Origin: Phaeosaccion multiseriatum
Lineage: Eukaryota; Ochrophyta, other classes
Assembly: GCA_965112735.1 (NCBI GenBank)
Contig: OZ218955.1
Location: forward strand, 248,001-312,000
DNA length: 64,000 nucleotides
Direction: 5' to 3'
In this document: positions 54,591-64,000 of the stretch, one piece after another
How positions within the stretch are numbered: the stretch's first letter is position 1
Layout: each line of letters begins with the position of its first letter
The notes under the pieces: generated by a model
Seen by the model: the letters and a program-made list of their open reading frames with translations, nothing else
What the model was told of the DNA's origin: nothing
The model's database searches: none
Translations under genes and position numbers: made by a program

Positions 54591-54686
54591 CATGGGGTAG
54601 GAAGTTGTCTGTTGTTGCTTAGGTCTCATATTAGCTACACTATCGATAGTCTAGCAAATTGAAACTCTTTCCCCTTACGTAAGGGC

Positions 54687-54723
54687 CAGGGGGGGGGGGG
54701 GGGCCGCGCCCCCCCCCCCCCCC
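54687..54723. repeat. Poly-G/poly-C inverted repeat
   Basis: Sixteen or more G, then the self-complementary CCGCGC, then sixteen or more C. It could fold into a near-perfect GC hairpin or a G-quadruplex/i-motif pair. Located between the two duplicated blocks. Confidence 0.9.
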
Positions 54724-54975
54724 AAACCCCTCCAGCGCCGAGTTGAGTCGTTTTTGTTGCGCGTCCCAGGTAGGGATGGGCAAGGGGAAATAACACCCTC
54801 TTCTAACGTTTGTAGACCATGACACGTCAATTTGAGCCCCACAGAATACGATCCGACGAGTTGGGGCTCTGAATCACAACTGTTTTGGTGGGAATGGGGT
54901 GTAGAGAACTGAGGACTGGGCCAGAAGCAAAGAAGCCAGGCTGGGCCTTCGCACAGAAGCGAGAGAAACCATGAG

Positions 54976-55191
54976 TTCGACCCCCGCCCTGACGTGCTGT
55001 CGCCCACATTCTCGATAGCATGCTATCTGCCGCCGCCGGTAGCAGATAGCTAGCACACCGGCTGGCGCCGGCGATGAAATAACAGATAGCACGTCGGCTG
55101 GCTGGCGCCGGCGATAGCAGATAGCATGCTATCGGGCGCCGGCTGGCGCCGGCGATCTCTAGCAGATAGCGGATAGCACATCAGGGATCGA
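54976..55191. mobile_element. MITE-like element C, with ATGAG target duplication
   Basis: 216 bp bounded by ATGAG at 54971-54975 and 55192-55196. Left end TTCGACCCCCGCCCTGACGT, right end AGCACATCAGGGATCGAA, an imperfect inverted repeat. Internal GATAGC/GCTATC and GGCTGGCGCCGGCGAT words are repeated several times. It occupies the same position in copy 2 as element A does in copy 1, so it was present before the duplication. Confidence 0.75.
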
Positions 55192-55683
55192 ATGAGTGGG
55201 GTCGAAGGGAGAGGGCCGGGCCCAGAGAAGAAAGGGTAGAATTTCGAAGGGCCGATTGCAGAGGGAGGGGGAGAGGGAGAGGAAAGGAGGGGGCAAGGGA
55301 AAGAGGGGAGAGAGAGAGAGGGAGAGAGAGGGACGGGGGGGGGGGGGGAAGAGGCATGACTTACTTCAGTTTCAGTTTCAGTTTCATCCCGAGCACCTCC
55401 GCCCAGCTGGTGTCCTGTGGTTTTCCCCCGACCCAGTCGATGCTCGGCTATCCCCCCCCCCCCCCGATGGAATGTAGTTCTGACAAAAGCGGGAGGAAGG
55501 GTTAATAAAGCAAAGTGTGCACCAAATGGCGTTTGGTGCATTCCGACAGTTTCAAGGCCCCGGTTTTCTTTTTTTCTATTCCTCGTTCATCACTCCAGAA
55601 TTTTAAAGAGTTATGCATCCAAGGCAATCTGTCTGTTAAGGCATCCCAGCGCTCCAGCCAGTGGCAACCAGTCCACACCAGCG

Positions 55684-58538
55684 ATGGGGATGGCGGTGTC
55701 GTCCTTGCTGGTGCGCGAGGGCCACAGCGACTCTGTCAAGCTCGTGATGTGCAAGAAATTTGTGGATGCAGACACGCTTGCCACCTCTGCCGACAGTGGT
55801 GATGAGGCATCTAGTACGCAGGGAGGGCGCATGATGACAGCAGTGTATTTGGATCAATACAAATCCCTCATACCGTCGCCCCTGCCCCCGCAGCCCAAGA
55901 TCACGTTGAGGAAAATGGCCCTCGTCCGGTGAGTCGCTCGCCTTCGGCCGGCCGCGCGCTCTTTTGTTGCAGCAGGCCTTCTTACAACCAGAAAAGCTTA
56001 GTTCTGATCCACACCCACCACACGAGGCAGACACCCCGCCCAGCAGCTATGAGATGGCAGCACGAGCAGCCAAGCAAAGATGTGAGGTGGCTCACCATCC
56101 TTCGCTTTCCTTTTGCCGCCTCTTGGCTTGGTCAATTTGCTTGTCCCACAGGAAATGCTGGCAAGACATCATGAATGGGACAGCCGCGGGGTATCTCAGG
56201 TAGCTATCAATTGAACCAATTGTGCGCCTGGTGGATGGACAGGTGGAGGCCACTGGCGGCTGCTGACTCTGATTGGTCTCTTTTCCGCTCCACAGGGGGT
56301 ACTGGCTGCCCCGCGGCCGCGCGCGTGGATTAAGTTAGGCTTGCCATGCCATGTTTGTTTGTTCCCGGCCGGTACGAAATCCTTCAGCTCCTGCTGCTTG
56401 ACTTGCCGGATGGCTGGAGCGGTCACCCCCTCAAATCACTTCTCCTTTTTGTTGCCCCGACTTGCTGCACTCTCTTCGCATTCTGTCTTGGTATGGTATG
56501 GCTGGGCGATTGGACACAGCTATGTTGACAAGTTTAACCTTGGGCAGCAGTCCAAGAGGCTTCACGACCGCCAAAGGCCGGTGAGTTCAGTGACGATGTT
56601 CTACGACGCCGTCTATACCGAGTACTTTCGGACACACCCGGATGCCAGAGCCTTGTTCAAGGGGTCCATGGTCAAGCAGGTGAGGAGTGAGTCAGTGAGT
56701 GAGTGGGTGAGTGAGGGAGTGGGTGAGTGAGTGGGTGGGTGAGTGAGTGTGGGAGGGGTGATGGTGGGGGAGGTTCCCCCCTCAGGCCTCCCTCCCCTCA
56801 ACCTTCTCTTGTATCACCAACAGGGCAAGATGCTCGTCGCCGTGCTGTCGAAGCTCTGCACTCTCGACTTGGCTGTGGACAATAAGGACATCATGTCTGC
56901 TCTCGAAGGGCTCGCAGACAGGCACGTGCAGTACGGAGTGCTGCCCACTCACTACGGGGGAATGGGTAAGTAGTAGACACCTGGCCCACTCAAGTGCTGG
57001 ACTGGACTCGACTGTTGATTGACTTGTGACTTAACTAACTGACTTACGTAGTCACTTGTTAAGAAGTACAAACTTATTTGCTTACTTTAGTACCCCGTGC
57101 TCTGTGGTATACCCTTGTGTGTGATCCACGTACTTGCACTTACTTGCAGGGTTTGCCTTCCTGCACTCCCTGGCACTGTGCGCGGGCGACACTTGGGATA
57201 CGGCCAACGCCGAGGCGTGGCTGGAGGTATGTGTGTGTGCGTGTGCGCGCATTTCCCTCGCTGTCGTCTATTAAGCTCGCTCCCTGCGTTGCCTTCCTGC
57301 TCCCGTTCCTATCGCTTGACACTTGCTTGACAAACTGCAATTGCTTGACTTGGCGCAGATATTCAGCTTCGTGTCAATCATCATGATCGTGGGCTCGAGC
57401 AGGCGGGTGGAGCTCAACGGAAGGTTAGTAGCTGCAAGCAGAAGAAAGCCGACATCAATCTTACGACCGACAAGGAAGACTTCTTCCTACTTAAGCTTCC
57501 CTCCGCACCGACCTCGGGTGCTTGCTTGTTTGCATGCGGCAGGGACCGAACTAGAAGCGGCGTGCTGGAGCACTGGCAGCGACGGTTACAGCTTCAGCAG
57601 GCAGCGAACAGAGTCCGCAGGTAAGAGCGAGCACCAAGCAAAAGCCCACTTGCAGTGAAGCGAGCAACAGGTGAAAGACAGCTGAGTAGGGGCACTTTTG
57701 GGCTTGGTTGAGGACTGATCACCCCCTCCATCGAAGCGCACGCACAGCCACAAGTTGCTTTTTAGTGCCTTGTCTGTGCTCCAAGCATCTCAATACAGTG
57801 GCACCATGGCTGCTGCTGTTGGTACTCTGGTTGTGTACTGACTGCTGCTGTGGTCTTTGTTTTGTCTTCCTTCTCCTCGCTCGGCGGCACAGGTCTGTGG
57901 CCCCAGCCTGTCTGCAGGCCACGAAACCCAGCAGCAGCAGCTGCAGCAGCAGCAGCAGCAACAGCAAAAGTAGAAAGAAGAGGGAATGCGGTACAAAGCC
58001 AACAAGGGCCGATAAGACGCGTCTTGTAGGGGAGGATGGTGATGTCGGTGTGTGTACGGCCGTGGAGGAGGGGAGCAACCCGAGCACTGATCCACCGAAA
58101 GCTCGTACAGGCAGCGCTTGCCCGTACCACCACCATGAGCAGAAGGAGGAGTCTACCCCAGCCTCTGTGCTGAACGGCGAAGCAGGAGACAGGAGAGATC
58201 CTGTGTCGCGAGCGACCGATGCAGTAAGGGGAGACGGGGAGAACAAGAAGAAGGAGAAGAAAATGGAGGAGGAGAAGGAGTACGACGAGTGGTGCCCCCC
58301 CCGTCCACTGACGGAGGAAGACCGAGTAGTGAGCTGCGAAGGCTGCACCGCCAAGAAAGAGGGGGTGTTGCAAGGGGAGGTAGAGTCCCGAGGACTCGCG
58401 CAAAGACTCGCAGTTGCAGCCGATCAAGACCTAGACGGCATGAGCAGGACTCCTGGTAGCTATGGTAGCAAGGGCCCGCTCTCACTCCTGGCGAACCACC
58501 CTGAGTCAGTTCGTCCGAAGATTTCCCCGCAGTTTTAG
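55684..58538 (+). CDS. Globin-domain protein, duplicate copy 2, C-terminally frameshifted, 8 exons, 486 aa
   Basis: Exons 55684-55928, 56152-56199, 56520-56679, 56824-56965, 57150-57226, 57359-57423, 57543-57620, 57893-58538. Same globin domain as copy 1, with KCWQDIMN in place of KSWQDIMN, and the same proximal His in [12 protein letters not shown]. One Gly codon is missing in exon 1. In the last exon the Glu run is reduced to EEEKEYDEW. Near the end an extra C turns [10 protein letters not shown] into KISPQF-stop, removing about 12 residues. Nothing in the domain is broken, so the gene may still be functional. Confidence 0.82.
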
Positions 58539-58615
58539 TGGGCGGAAGAGCAAAAGACCCAAGCAGTAGCCCAGAGATCGTCATAGATAAAGGAACCACT
58601 CAAAAGAAACTGAAA

Positions 58616-58646
<31 letters not shown>

Positions 58647-58778
58647 AAGACGCGCAGTGCTGGCTGCGGCAGTCTTCATTTGCGTGTGCTCACACCTCTT
58701 GTCCTGGGATAGCGAAGTTGTCTGTTGTGTGCTTAGGTCTTACATTAGCTACACTATAGAGGTCTTGCAAGAGTTAAA

Positions 58779-58824
<46 letters not shown>

Positions 58825-59068
58825 TTTTTGTGTGTGTGTGTGAGAGCTCTACAATGCCCACACTCCCCTACTCAAAAAATGCACGCACACACACACACAC
58901 ACACACGCATACACGCACACGCACGTGGTCACTCACTCACACCCTCACTCCTCGCTGTAGAGCAGAACGAGGCGTACCGTCGCTTTCAAATGCCTCCGCC
59001 TCCAGCCCCGCCCCCCACCCCACCCCGCCCCACCTTTGCTTTCTCGAGCTAGGGTATATACAATGCGG
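58539..59068. other. Convergent intergenic region
   Basis: 3' flank of globin copy 2, then (GT)n at 58780-58842, (AC)n at 58878-58905, and C-rich sequence before the stop of the membrane-protein gene. No gene seen. Confidence 0.5.
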
Positions 59069-60718
59069 CTATACGTAGTCCTGCGGTTGGTAGTGCGGCT
59101 GCGGCTGCTGCTGCGGCATGTACTGCAGCTCCTGTGGCTGATACTGCTGAGCGGTGGGCACTCCAATCTGCACCTGCGGCTGCTGCGGCGGTGGAGGCAG
59201 GGCCCCAAAGTACTTGGCTGCCTGTCTTGACCCCACTGCCGCGAAAACGGCGGACACTCCACTGGCGATGGAGGCGAGCATGCCGAGGGTAGAATACGCC
59301 TGTGTGGAAGCAAGCGGATTGGGAGAGAGAGAGATAGAGAGGGGGGGAGGGAGGGAGGGAGGGAGGGAGAGACAGATAGAGAAACATGAGAAAGAGAGAG
59401 AGAGAAAGAGAAACATGAGAAAGAGAGAGAGAGTGAGAAAGAAATATCAGAAAGAGAGAGGGAGAGAGAGACAGCGAGGGAGAGCCGATCACATCAGATG
59501 AGCCGCTTGCTTGGCGACAAGGAGAGAAGGTAGTACAATGCGTTTCTTGTGAGCCTTTCTTCTGGTCACGCAAAGCTACGCCATGCCACTGCCCTCACAC
59601 CTCCCTCGCCCCCCATTCATTGCCATCTCACCACCCTCACCCCCCACTCACTGCCCTCTCACCTCCCAACCTTCCCGCTCCTCGTCGTAAAAGTCGTCAT
59701 CTCCGTTGTCAAGACTTCCCTTCCCGCTGAGCACATAGATCCACACCCCAAACCCCACAAAGTCGAGCACTGCCGCGAAGGCCTGGCACGCGACATTGGC
59801 GTGGAAGCTGTGTGCGCGATACGGTGGTGGGGGGTGAAGGGAGAAAGTAGAGTACGGAGGGACACACACCAAACGACAGGGACGATTTTGCGGATGGGCA
59901 GGGGTTTAGCCTGAGCGCGGGACAGACGGCCATCAATTGAGGAGCCCTTCATATACAACCACGTAGAAGATGAAGTACACAAACTTACATTTGCTCAGTA
60001 CGCCCGGAGCAACACAGAGGAATGCTCCCCACCACGACGGAGAGGAGGAAGGCGAGGTATCCCCACCAGAAAGGCAGACTGAAGAGCAGAGCGATGGAGT
60101 GGCACACAACGGCCGAGATGGTGGAGCTGTGCCACAATCGCGGCTCTGCCACGAGTGCGCAGGGACGGATGGATGGGGTCGGAAAAGTATGGTCAGGAGA
60201 GGGGGAAAAGGGGGGGGAAGAGATGCTCACGAGACGAGAGAGAGAGACAGAGGAGGATGAGGAGGAGGAGGAGGAGGAACGTGAATATCGGAGAGCGGAG
60301 CACCTGGGCGAAGGAGGGGGCTGCTAGCGCCGGACTCTTAACCACAACTCACCGTCTCCGCTTGGTCTCTGGCAGCAGGCGATGCGAGGAGGACCAGCGA
60401 CAACCGTCATCTGGTCGAGAGAGAAAGAGAGAATGAGACAGACGCGAGAGGGAGAGGACGAGAGAGAGGAGGAGAGAGAGGAAGAGAGACGGAGTCAGCG
60501 GAACGAGGGACGAAGCAGGACACGTGGAGTTGAACCGAGAGTGTCTGTGTGAGTGAGAGAGATGGAGAGAGAGAGAGAGAGGGGGGGGGGGGGGCAGAGA
60601 GAGAGAGAGAGAGAAAGCTGGAGGGTAAGCAGGTATATGTGAGACCTTGCGGCATACCTGCGGGGGCGGGTGAGCCTGGGCATAGAACATCGGCGTAGCC
60701 AAATGTAGAGATTGTTGG

Positions 60719-60762
<44 letters not shown>

Positions 60763-60816
60763 GTGGTAGTGCTGCTGCTGCTGTTGCTGCAGGTGCTGAT
60801 GCTTATGGGTATTCAT
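59069..60816 (-). CDS. Four-helix membrane protein with poly-Gln N-terminus, 5 exons, 249 aa
   Basis: Exons: 60816-60658, 60410-60353, 60145-59989, 59807-59663, 59299-59069; junction phases agree. The N-terminus is His/Gln-rich (about 30 Gln encoded by CTG/CAG repeats) then Pro-rich. Four hydrophobic segments follow: TISAVVCHSIALLFSLPFWW; GYLAFLLSVVVGSIPLCC; ACQAFAAVLDFVGFGVWIYVL; and STLGMLASIASGVSAVFAAVG. Between the third and fourth helix is an acidic loop (DNGDDDFYDEE). The C-terminus is Pro/Gln/Tyr-rich and ends PQDYV. This is a small tetraspan layout, as in MARVEL or secretory-carrier type proteins, but no family signature is clear, so the function is left open. Confidence 0.75.
59338..59490. 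repeat. (GA)n purine tract in intron 4 of the membrane-protein gene
   Basis: Degenerate GAGA, GGGAGG and GAGAAAGAGAAACATGAGAA units, the last repeated three times; adjacent to the acceptor side of the exon starting at 59299 (transcript strand pyrimidine-rich). Confidence 0.85.
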
Positions 60817-62404
60817 TGCTCCAGAAGCCTCTCTTTTTTTTTATTGCAACTGTCCTTCCCCTTGCTTGATTGACGGAGGAAAATTCTCGAAGTTGTAATA
60901 AAAGTAAAAGTAATAAAAGTAATTAAAAATGAAAAGAAGAAAAGGAGAGGAGAGAGAAAAACAAAGAATGACAGTCAGTCAGTCCGTCGAAAGAAAGGAG
61001 GCAGTGAGTTTTTTTTTAGATCAAGGAGCCTCCGGCAGCTCTAAAATGCGCTTTCATTTCTAGGCTAGGCCAATGGGGGCGAGCTCCGTACCCCCTCTGC
61101 CGACACATCCTCTCGATAAATTCCCTCCCTCTCTCCTCCCCCCCCCCCTGCACAAGTGATACTAAGCTCTCACTTGCAGTTTTTGGTTTGAGGGTGTAGG
61201 GGGGAAAGAATGCATCGTCTTGCAGCAGGATGCTAGCCAAAGACAGGGCTGTGTGCGTTCGTGCGTGCGTGCGTGCGTTTTTTCCATTTTGTGTGACTGA
61301 CTGATATGGTGAAGTGAGTGAATGCATGAGTGCGTCCACGCATGTATGATGAAGAGAGCGAGTGAGTACGCGCGCTAGCGCCTTGTACCGGCTGGGCGGC
61401 GCCAGCCGGCATAAGCCCCCCCCCGGCCGCTGAGGGGCTGCCGGAGGCCACTCAGAGGGCCGCCGGAGGGCCGGGAATGATGTTAATGATAATAATGTTC
61501 TGACGCATATCTCTTCATATCTTGGCCTGTGAGAACCCACTGCGAGCTCAGGGAAAGAAGAGAAAGTGAGTGAGCGGTGCGTGCGTGTGTGCGTGCGTGC
61601 GTGCGTGTGTGCGTGCGTGCGTGCGTGAGTGTCGATGAGTGAGTGACGAGCGAATGAATGAGTGCGCGCGTGCGTGAATGAGTGTTTGCTTGGGTTAGGG
61701 AGAGAGTGAGGGAGTGTGTGCGTGCGTGCGCGTGTGGGTGGGTGGTAGGCTGGGGGCGTGCTTACATGAGAAGTGGGTGCCTGAGGCCTGAGGCCTGAGA
61801 ACAAGTGGGGAGTGAGGAGGAGGGGTGTCATACGCCTTGCGCTGTCACCGGACCACACCTTTCACACTTTGTCTCTCAAGATGCTGCTCTTGCCCTTCCT
61901 TATGAGCGTTTGCTGTCCGAGTGATGTTATGATGCTGAGATACGAAGTTAGTTTCTCAAACAACCCAGAAGCCAGGGCCCACACAGCACAGCAGAGGAGG
62001 ATTCGAGCCCCCTACACCAGGATCCAGCAGAGGTCTAGGCCAGGGGTCCTGTGCCCCCCCCCTGGGTAGGCCTAGGCCAGGGGCTTGCGACCCCTCTAGA
62101 CCTGCCGAACTTCGCCTCCGTCATCGGTCGTGCTGGTTCGAGAGCACGGCATTCATTGACATAAACAGATCTCTTTGCAAATTTGTTTGGGGTTTGGGCC
62201 AAAGAAAAAGAAGAAAAGAGAGAAAGCGAGCGAGAGAGAGAGAGAAGGAGGAGGAGGAGGAGGAGGAGGAGAGGGTAGGGAAAGGAAGTTGAGTAGGAAG
62301 GTGAGATGAGGCAGAACTGACAAGCGAGGGAGAGAAGCAAAGGCGGATTCAGCGCGGAACAAGCGTCAAAAGAGGAAATAACGCAATCCCCTTCCCTCCC
62401 CAGA
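60817..62404. other. Divergent intergenic region with simple repeats
   Basis: 1.6 kb. AT-rich near 60880-60960 (AGTAATAAAAGTAATTAAAAATG), GTGC/TGCG runs at 61258-61278 and 61580-61630, an inverted repeat CCGGCTGG/CCAGCCGG at about 61389-61410, and a short hairpin at 62031-62103. A long open frame on the minus strand (61016-61858) has no domain and is mostly microsatellite-encoded. Promoters of both neighbours must lie here. Confidence 0.5.
62031..62103. repeat. Short inverted-repeat (hairpin) element
   Basis: Outer arms AGGTCTAG (62031) and CTAGACCT (62096-62103), with inner CCAGGGGTC and GACCCCT also inverted. Two further GGCCTAGGCCAGGGG-like words lie inside. May be a decayed terminal-inverted-repeat element or a hairpin. 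Confidence 0.5.
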
Positions 62405-63500
62405 ATGAGTAGAGAAAGAGAAAGAGAAAGGGATGACACCTCTTTCACGTCTCCTCATCGATACGGGTCGTGGTGGGTGGGAGCAGGGAGCGCGGATCTC
62501 AGCTCCGCCTACAGCCGGGTTTGCGATGACTCCTTCGCTCGCTGGCTGCTGGAGGGCTCAGCCGTAGACACCGATGCAGCCGCGGCAGCAAGAGCAGGAG
62601 CAGGGGACGGGACCCTCTCGCCAGACGCAGGGCTGGGGCTTGGGAGCAGTACAGCGGATATGGACGAGCAACTTGCACTCCAGGCCGCGGAAAGCGTTCT
62701 TACTGCAGCAACTGCAGCAGCAGCGAGGGGGCGGGCGGGAGAAGAGGAAGGCGACGGCGGCAGTGGTAGTGGGGATGGCGGGGACTTCCCCGAGCCTTCT
62801 CTGGGCGGAGAGGGAGGGGAAGTGGGATCCCGCACTGCGGAGCATAAACGCGCAGCGGTGGAGGTGCTCACCCAAGGGCTGTACGACTCATGCCGCGTCT
62901 TCTCCCCGTCCTTCAACGACGACATGGAGCGGCGCCTAGTGCTGCTGGGTCTAATGGGAAACAGTATCGTTGGCAGCAGCTGCGAAGAAGCCTCCCCGCC
63001 GGCTCCTGCCACGACCCCCTCTGCCGTATTTGGGAGTGGCGGTGCGATGACGTTGCTTTCGGTGGGAGGAGCAGCAGCGGAAGGAGCAGGAGCTGGGGGC
63101 TGGCTCGGAAGCGGAAGGGGAAAGCTGCTGCGCGTAAGGAGGAGCGAGCAAGGTGCGAGCGGCGAACGCCAACCCCAGGCCCAATGGATGGCGCAGGAGC
63201 CGCTCGACACGCTCACTGGCCTGGGCTCGAGGCACCACTTGCTGCTGCAGGGTCGAGACACCGCCAAGCTCCCCCTGCCCTACGCCCCGACGGAGCAGGT
63301 GGGATTGGAGATGCTGTGCGCCTTTCTGGAGGAGTTGCCGCCGGACAAGTGCCCCCCCGGGGCGGTGCGGAGGATGCAGGACCTGCTGCAGGCCCTTCGG
63401 CCGTCCGCGCTGTTTGAGGACCTCAGCAGAGTCGATCGGGGCTTCACAGAGCAGGTGGGGGGTGGAAGGGAGCTGATTCTACGCCTTGCCTGCTTGCCTG

Positions 63501-63548
<48 letters not shown>

Positions 63549-63895
63549 CATTGTGGGTGGGCATTGTGGGTGGGCATGATGTCTGTTGACACCAGCATTG
63601 CGTTACTCACTCGGAGAGTGTAAGACTGTTTGCTTGAACGCCTCTACGCTTTTGGTCTAACACCCCGTGCGTGTGTCCTCGCATCCTCCCGTCCTTTCTC
63701 TTCAATTCACAGGAGCTGCAGCTGAATCCCACTTCCTTCCTAGCAGCAATGGAGGTGAGGGAGGAGGAGGTTGAGGGTGCCGTGGGAGCGTTTGCCTTCT
63801 CTACATCCACCGTGCGGGCCAACAGTAACAGCGAGGCCTACCGCCCCATCCGCGCCCTCGGGTCGGACAGCTTCTACTGGAGCTCCGTTCAAGTG
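62405..63895 (+). CDS. Unrecognised protein, 5' part only, gene runs toward the window edge
   Basis: Exon 1 62405-63454 (350 codons), donor CAG-GTGGGG; intron with a (GTT)n run at about 63503-63548; exon 2 from 63713 (GAGCTGCAGCTG) to a GTCAGT donor at 63896, after which coding probably continues beyond the window. The product starts [16 protein letters not shown], is Ala/Gly-rich to residue 150, and then has conserved-looking segments: RAAVEVLTQGLYDSCRVFSP, PLPYAPTEQVGLEMLCAFLE, GAVRRMQDLLQALRPSALFE and EAYRPIRALGSDSFYWSSVQ. None matches a family I can name. Start ATG 62405 is the first in the frame. Confidence 0.6.
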
Positions 63896-64000
63896 GTCAG
63901 TACCATGTATCAGTGTCAGGAATGTCAGGAGTATCAGGATTTGGTGACTTCCATGTGCTTGCATTGGGTCTTACGTAAGGGTCCATGAGTCCGTAGAATT

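Larger units (their letters stand above)
50617..54660. repeat. Tandem duplication, copy 1 (globin-gene block)
   Basis: The block from ACGTTTGTAGACCATGA (50617) to about AGCTACACTAT (54641) recurs in the same order and orientation from 54806 to about 58757-58776. Exons and introns are nearly identical between copies, including intronic sequence, so the duplication is recent. Copy 1 has a long GT/GC microsatellite in intron 5 and an inverted-repeat element near its right end that copy 2 lacks. Confidence 0.95.
54255..55683. other. Spacer between the globin copies
   Basis: Holds the 3' flank of copy 1, element B, the poly-G/poly-C palindrome, and the 5' flank of copy 2 with element C. It also contains GA repeats at 55290-55333 and a CAGTTTCAGTTTCAGTTTC repeat at 55366-55385. 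No gene seen. Confidence 0.6.
54806..58776. repeat. Tandem duplication, copy 2 (globin-gene block)
   Basis: Second copy of the block described at 50617-54660, direct orientation, same gene order. Differences include an extra C near 58526 that shifts the reading frame, loss of most of the Glu run, a shorter intron 5 and absence of element B. Confidence 0.95.

Noticed and set aside
57708-57892. In globin copy 2 an open frame upstream of the last exon encodes a hydrophobic, membrane-like segment
   Set aside because: Copy 1 differs by 11 bp here and has stops in the matching frame, while an acceptor at 53563/57892 gives the same phase in both copies. The segment is the pyrimidine-rich end of an intron.
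61016-61858. Minus-strand open frame of 280 codons
   Set aside because: Mostly encoded by GTGC and TGAG simple repeats (Ala-Arg-Thr-His runs); no domain.

Overview
The window comes from the nuclear genome of a photosynthetic eukaryote with a complex (secondary) plastid, most likely an ochrophyte (heterokont) alga. Three things point there. The genes are split by many short GT-AG introns: about 80 junctions were modelled and all are GT-AG. A nuclear magnesium-chelatase D gene opens with a signal peptide followed by a Phe-containing 'CGAF' junction and a Ser/Arg-rich transit-like stretch. A UFD1 homologue carries its own signal peptide, as expected of the ERAD-like import machinery (SELMA) of such plastids. 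A eustigmatophyte-like alga would fit the compact, GC-rich, microsatellite-laden layout, but the sequence alone does not fix the genus.

Layout. 187-2079 (+) is an APP1-type HAD phosphatase. 2827-4698 (-) is a SAP30BP/HCNGP-like protein. 5063-6783 (+) is proteasome subunit alpha-2. 8485-11834 (-) is UDP-glucuronate decarboxylase. 13923-16585 (-) is a Rab11-type GTPase. 16810-18854 (+) is a small protein with a cadherin-like beta-sandwich. 19263-22415 (-) is a vWA/alpha-kinase fusion. 23087-28327 (-) is a membrane-anchored GT4 glycosyltransferase with a 36-bp minisatellite in one intron. 28521-31260 (+) is a four-WW-domain protein. 32474-39068 (-) is Mg-chelatase subunit D in 18 exons. 39252-41609 (-) is UFD1 with a signal peptide. 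42012-44070 (+) is urease accessory protein UreD. 45520-50227 (-) is an ankyrin/PP2C phosphatase. 51155-54254 and 55684-58538 (+) are two tandem copies of a globin-domain gene. 59069-60816 (-) is a four-helix membrane protein. 62405 to the right edge (+) is an unrecognised gene.

The genes do not form a pathway. They are a typical mix of housekeeping genes (proteasome, Rab, UXS), plastid genes (ChlD, putative symbiont UFD1) and signalling genes (alpha-kinase, PP2C). Orientation alternates, so several gene pairs share short divergent promoters (4699-5062, 16586-16809, 28328-28520, 41610-42011).

The unusual content is mostly in the non-coding layer. A recent ~4.1-kb tandem duplication carries the globin gene, with a frameshifted C-terminus in copy 2. 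Three short inverted-repeat elements with 5-bp target duplications lie around it, one of them present beside only one copy. Very many simple repeats and minisatellites sit in introns. Two short sequence words recur near 3' splice sites of unrelated genes. Exon coordinates below were derived by hand from splice signals and frame continuity: they are internally consistent but untested against transcripts.
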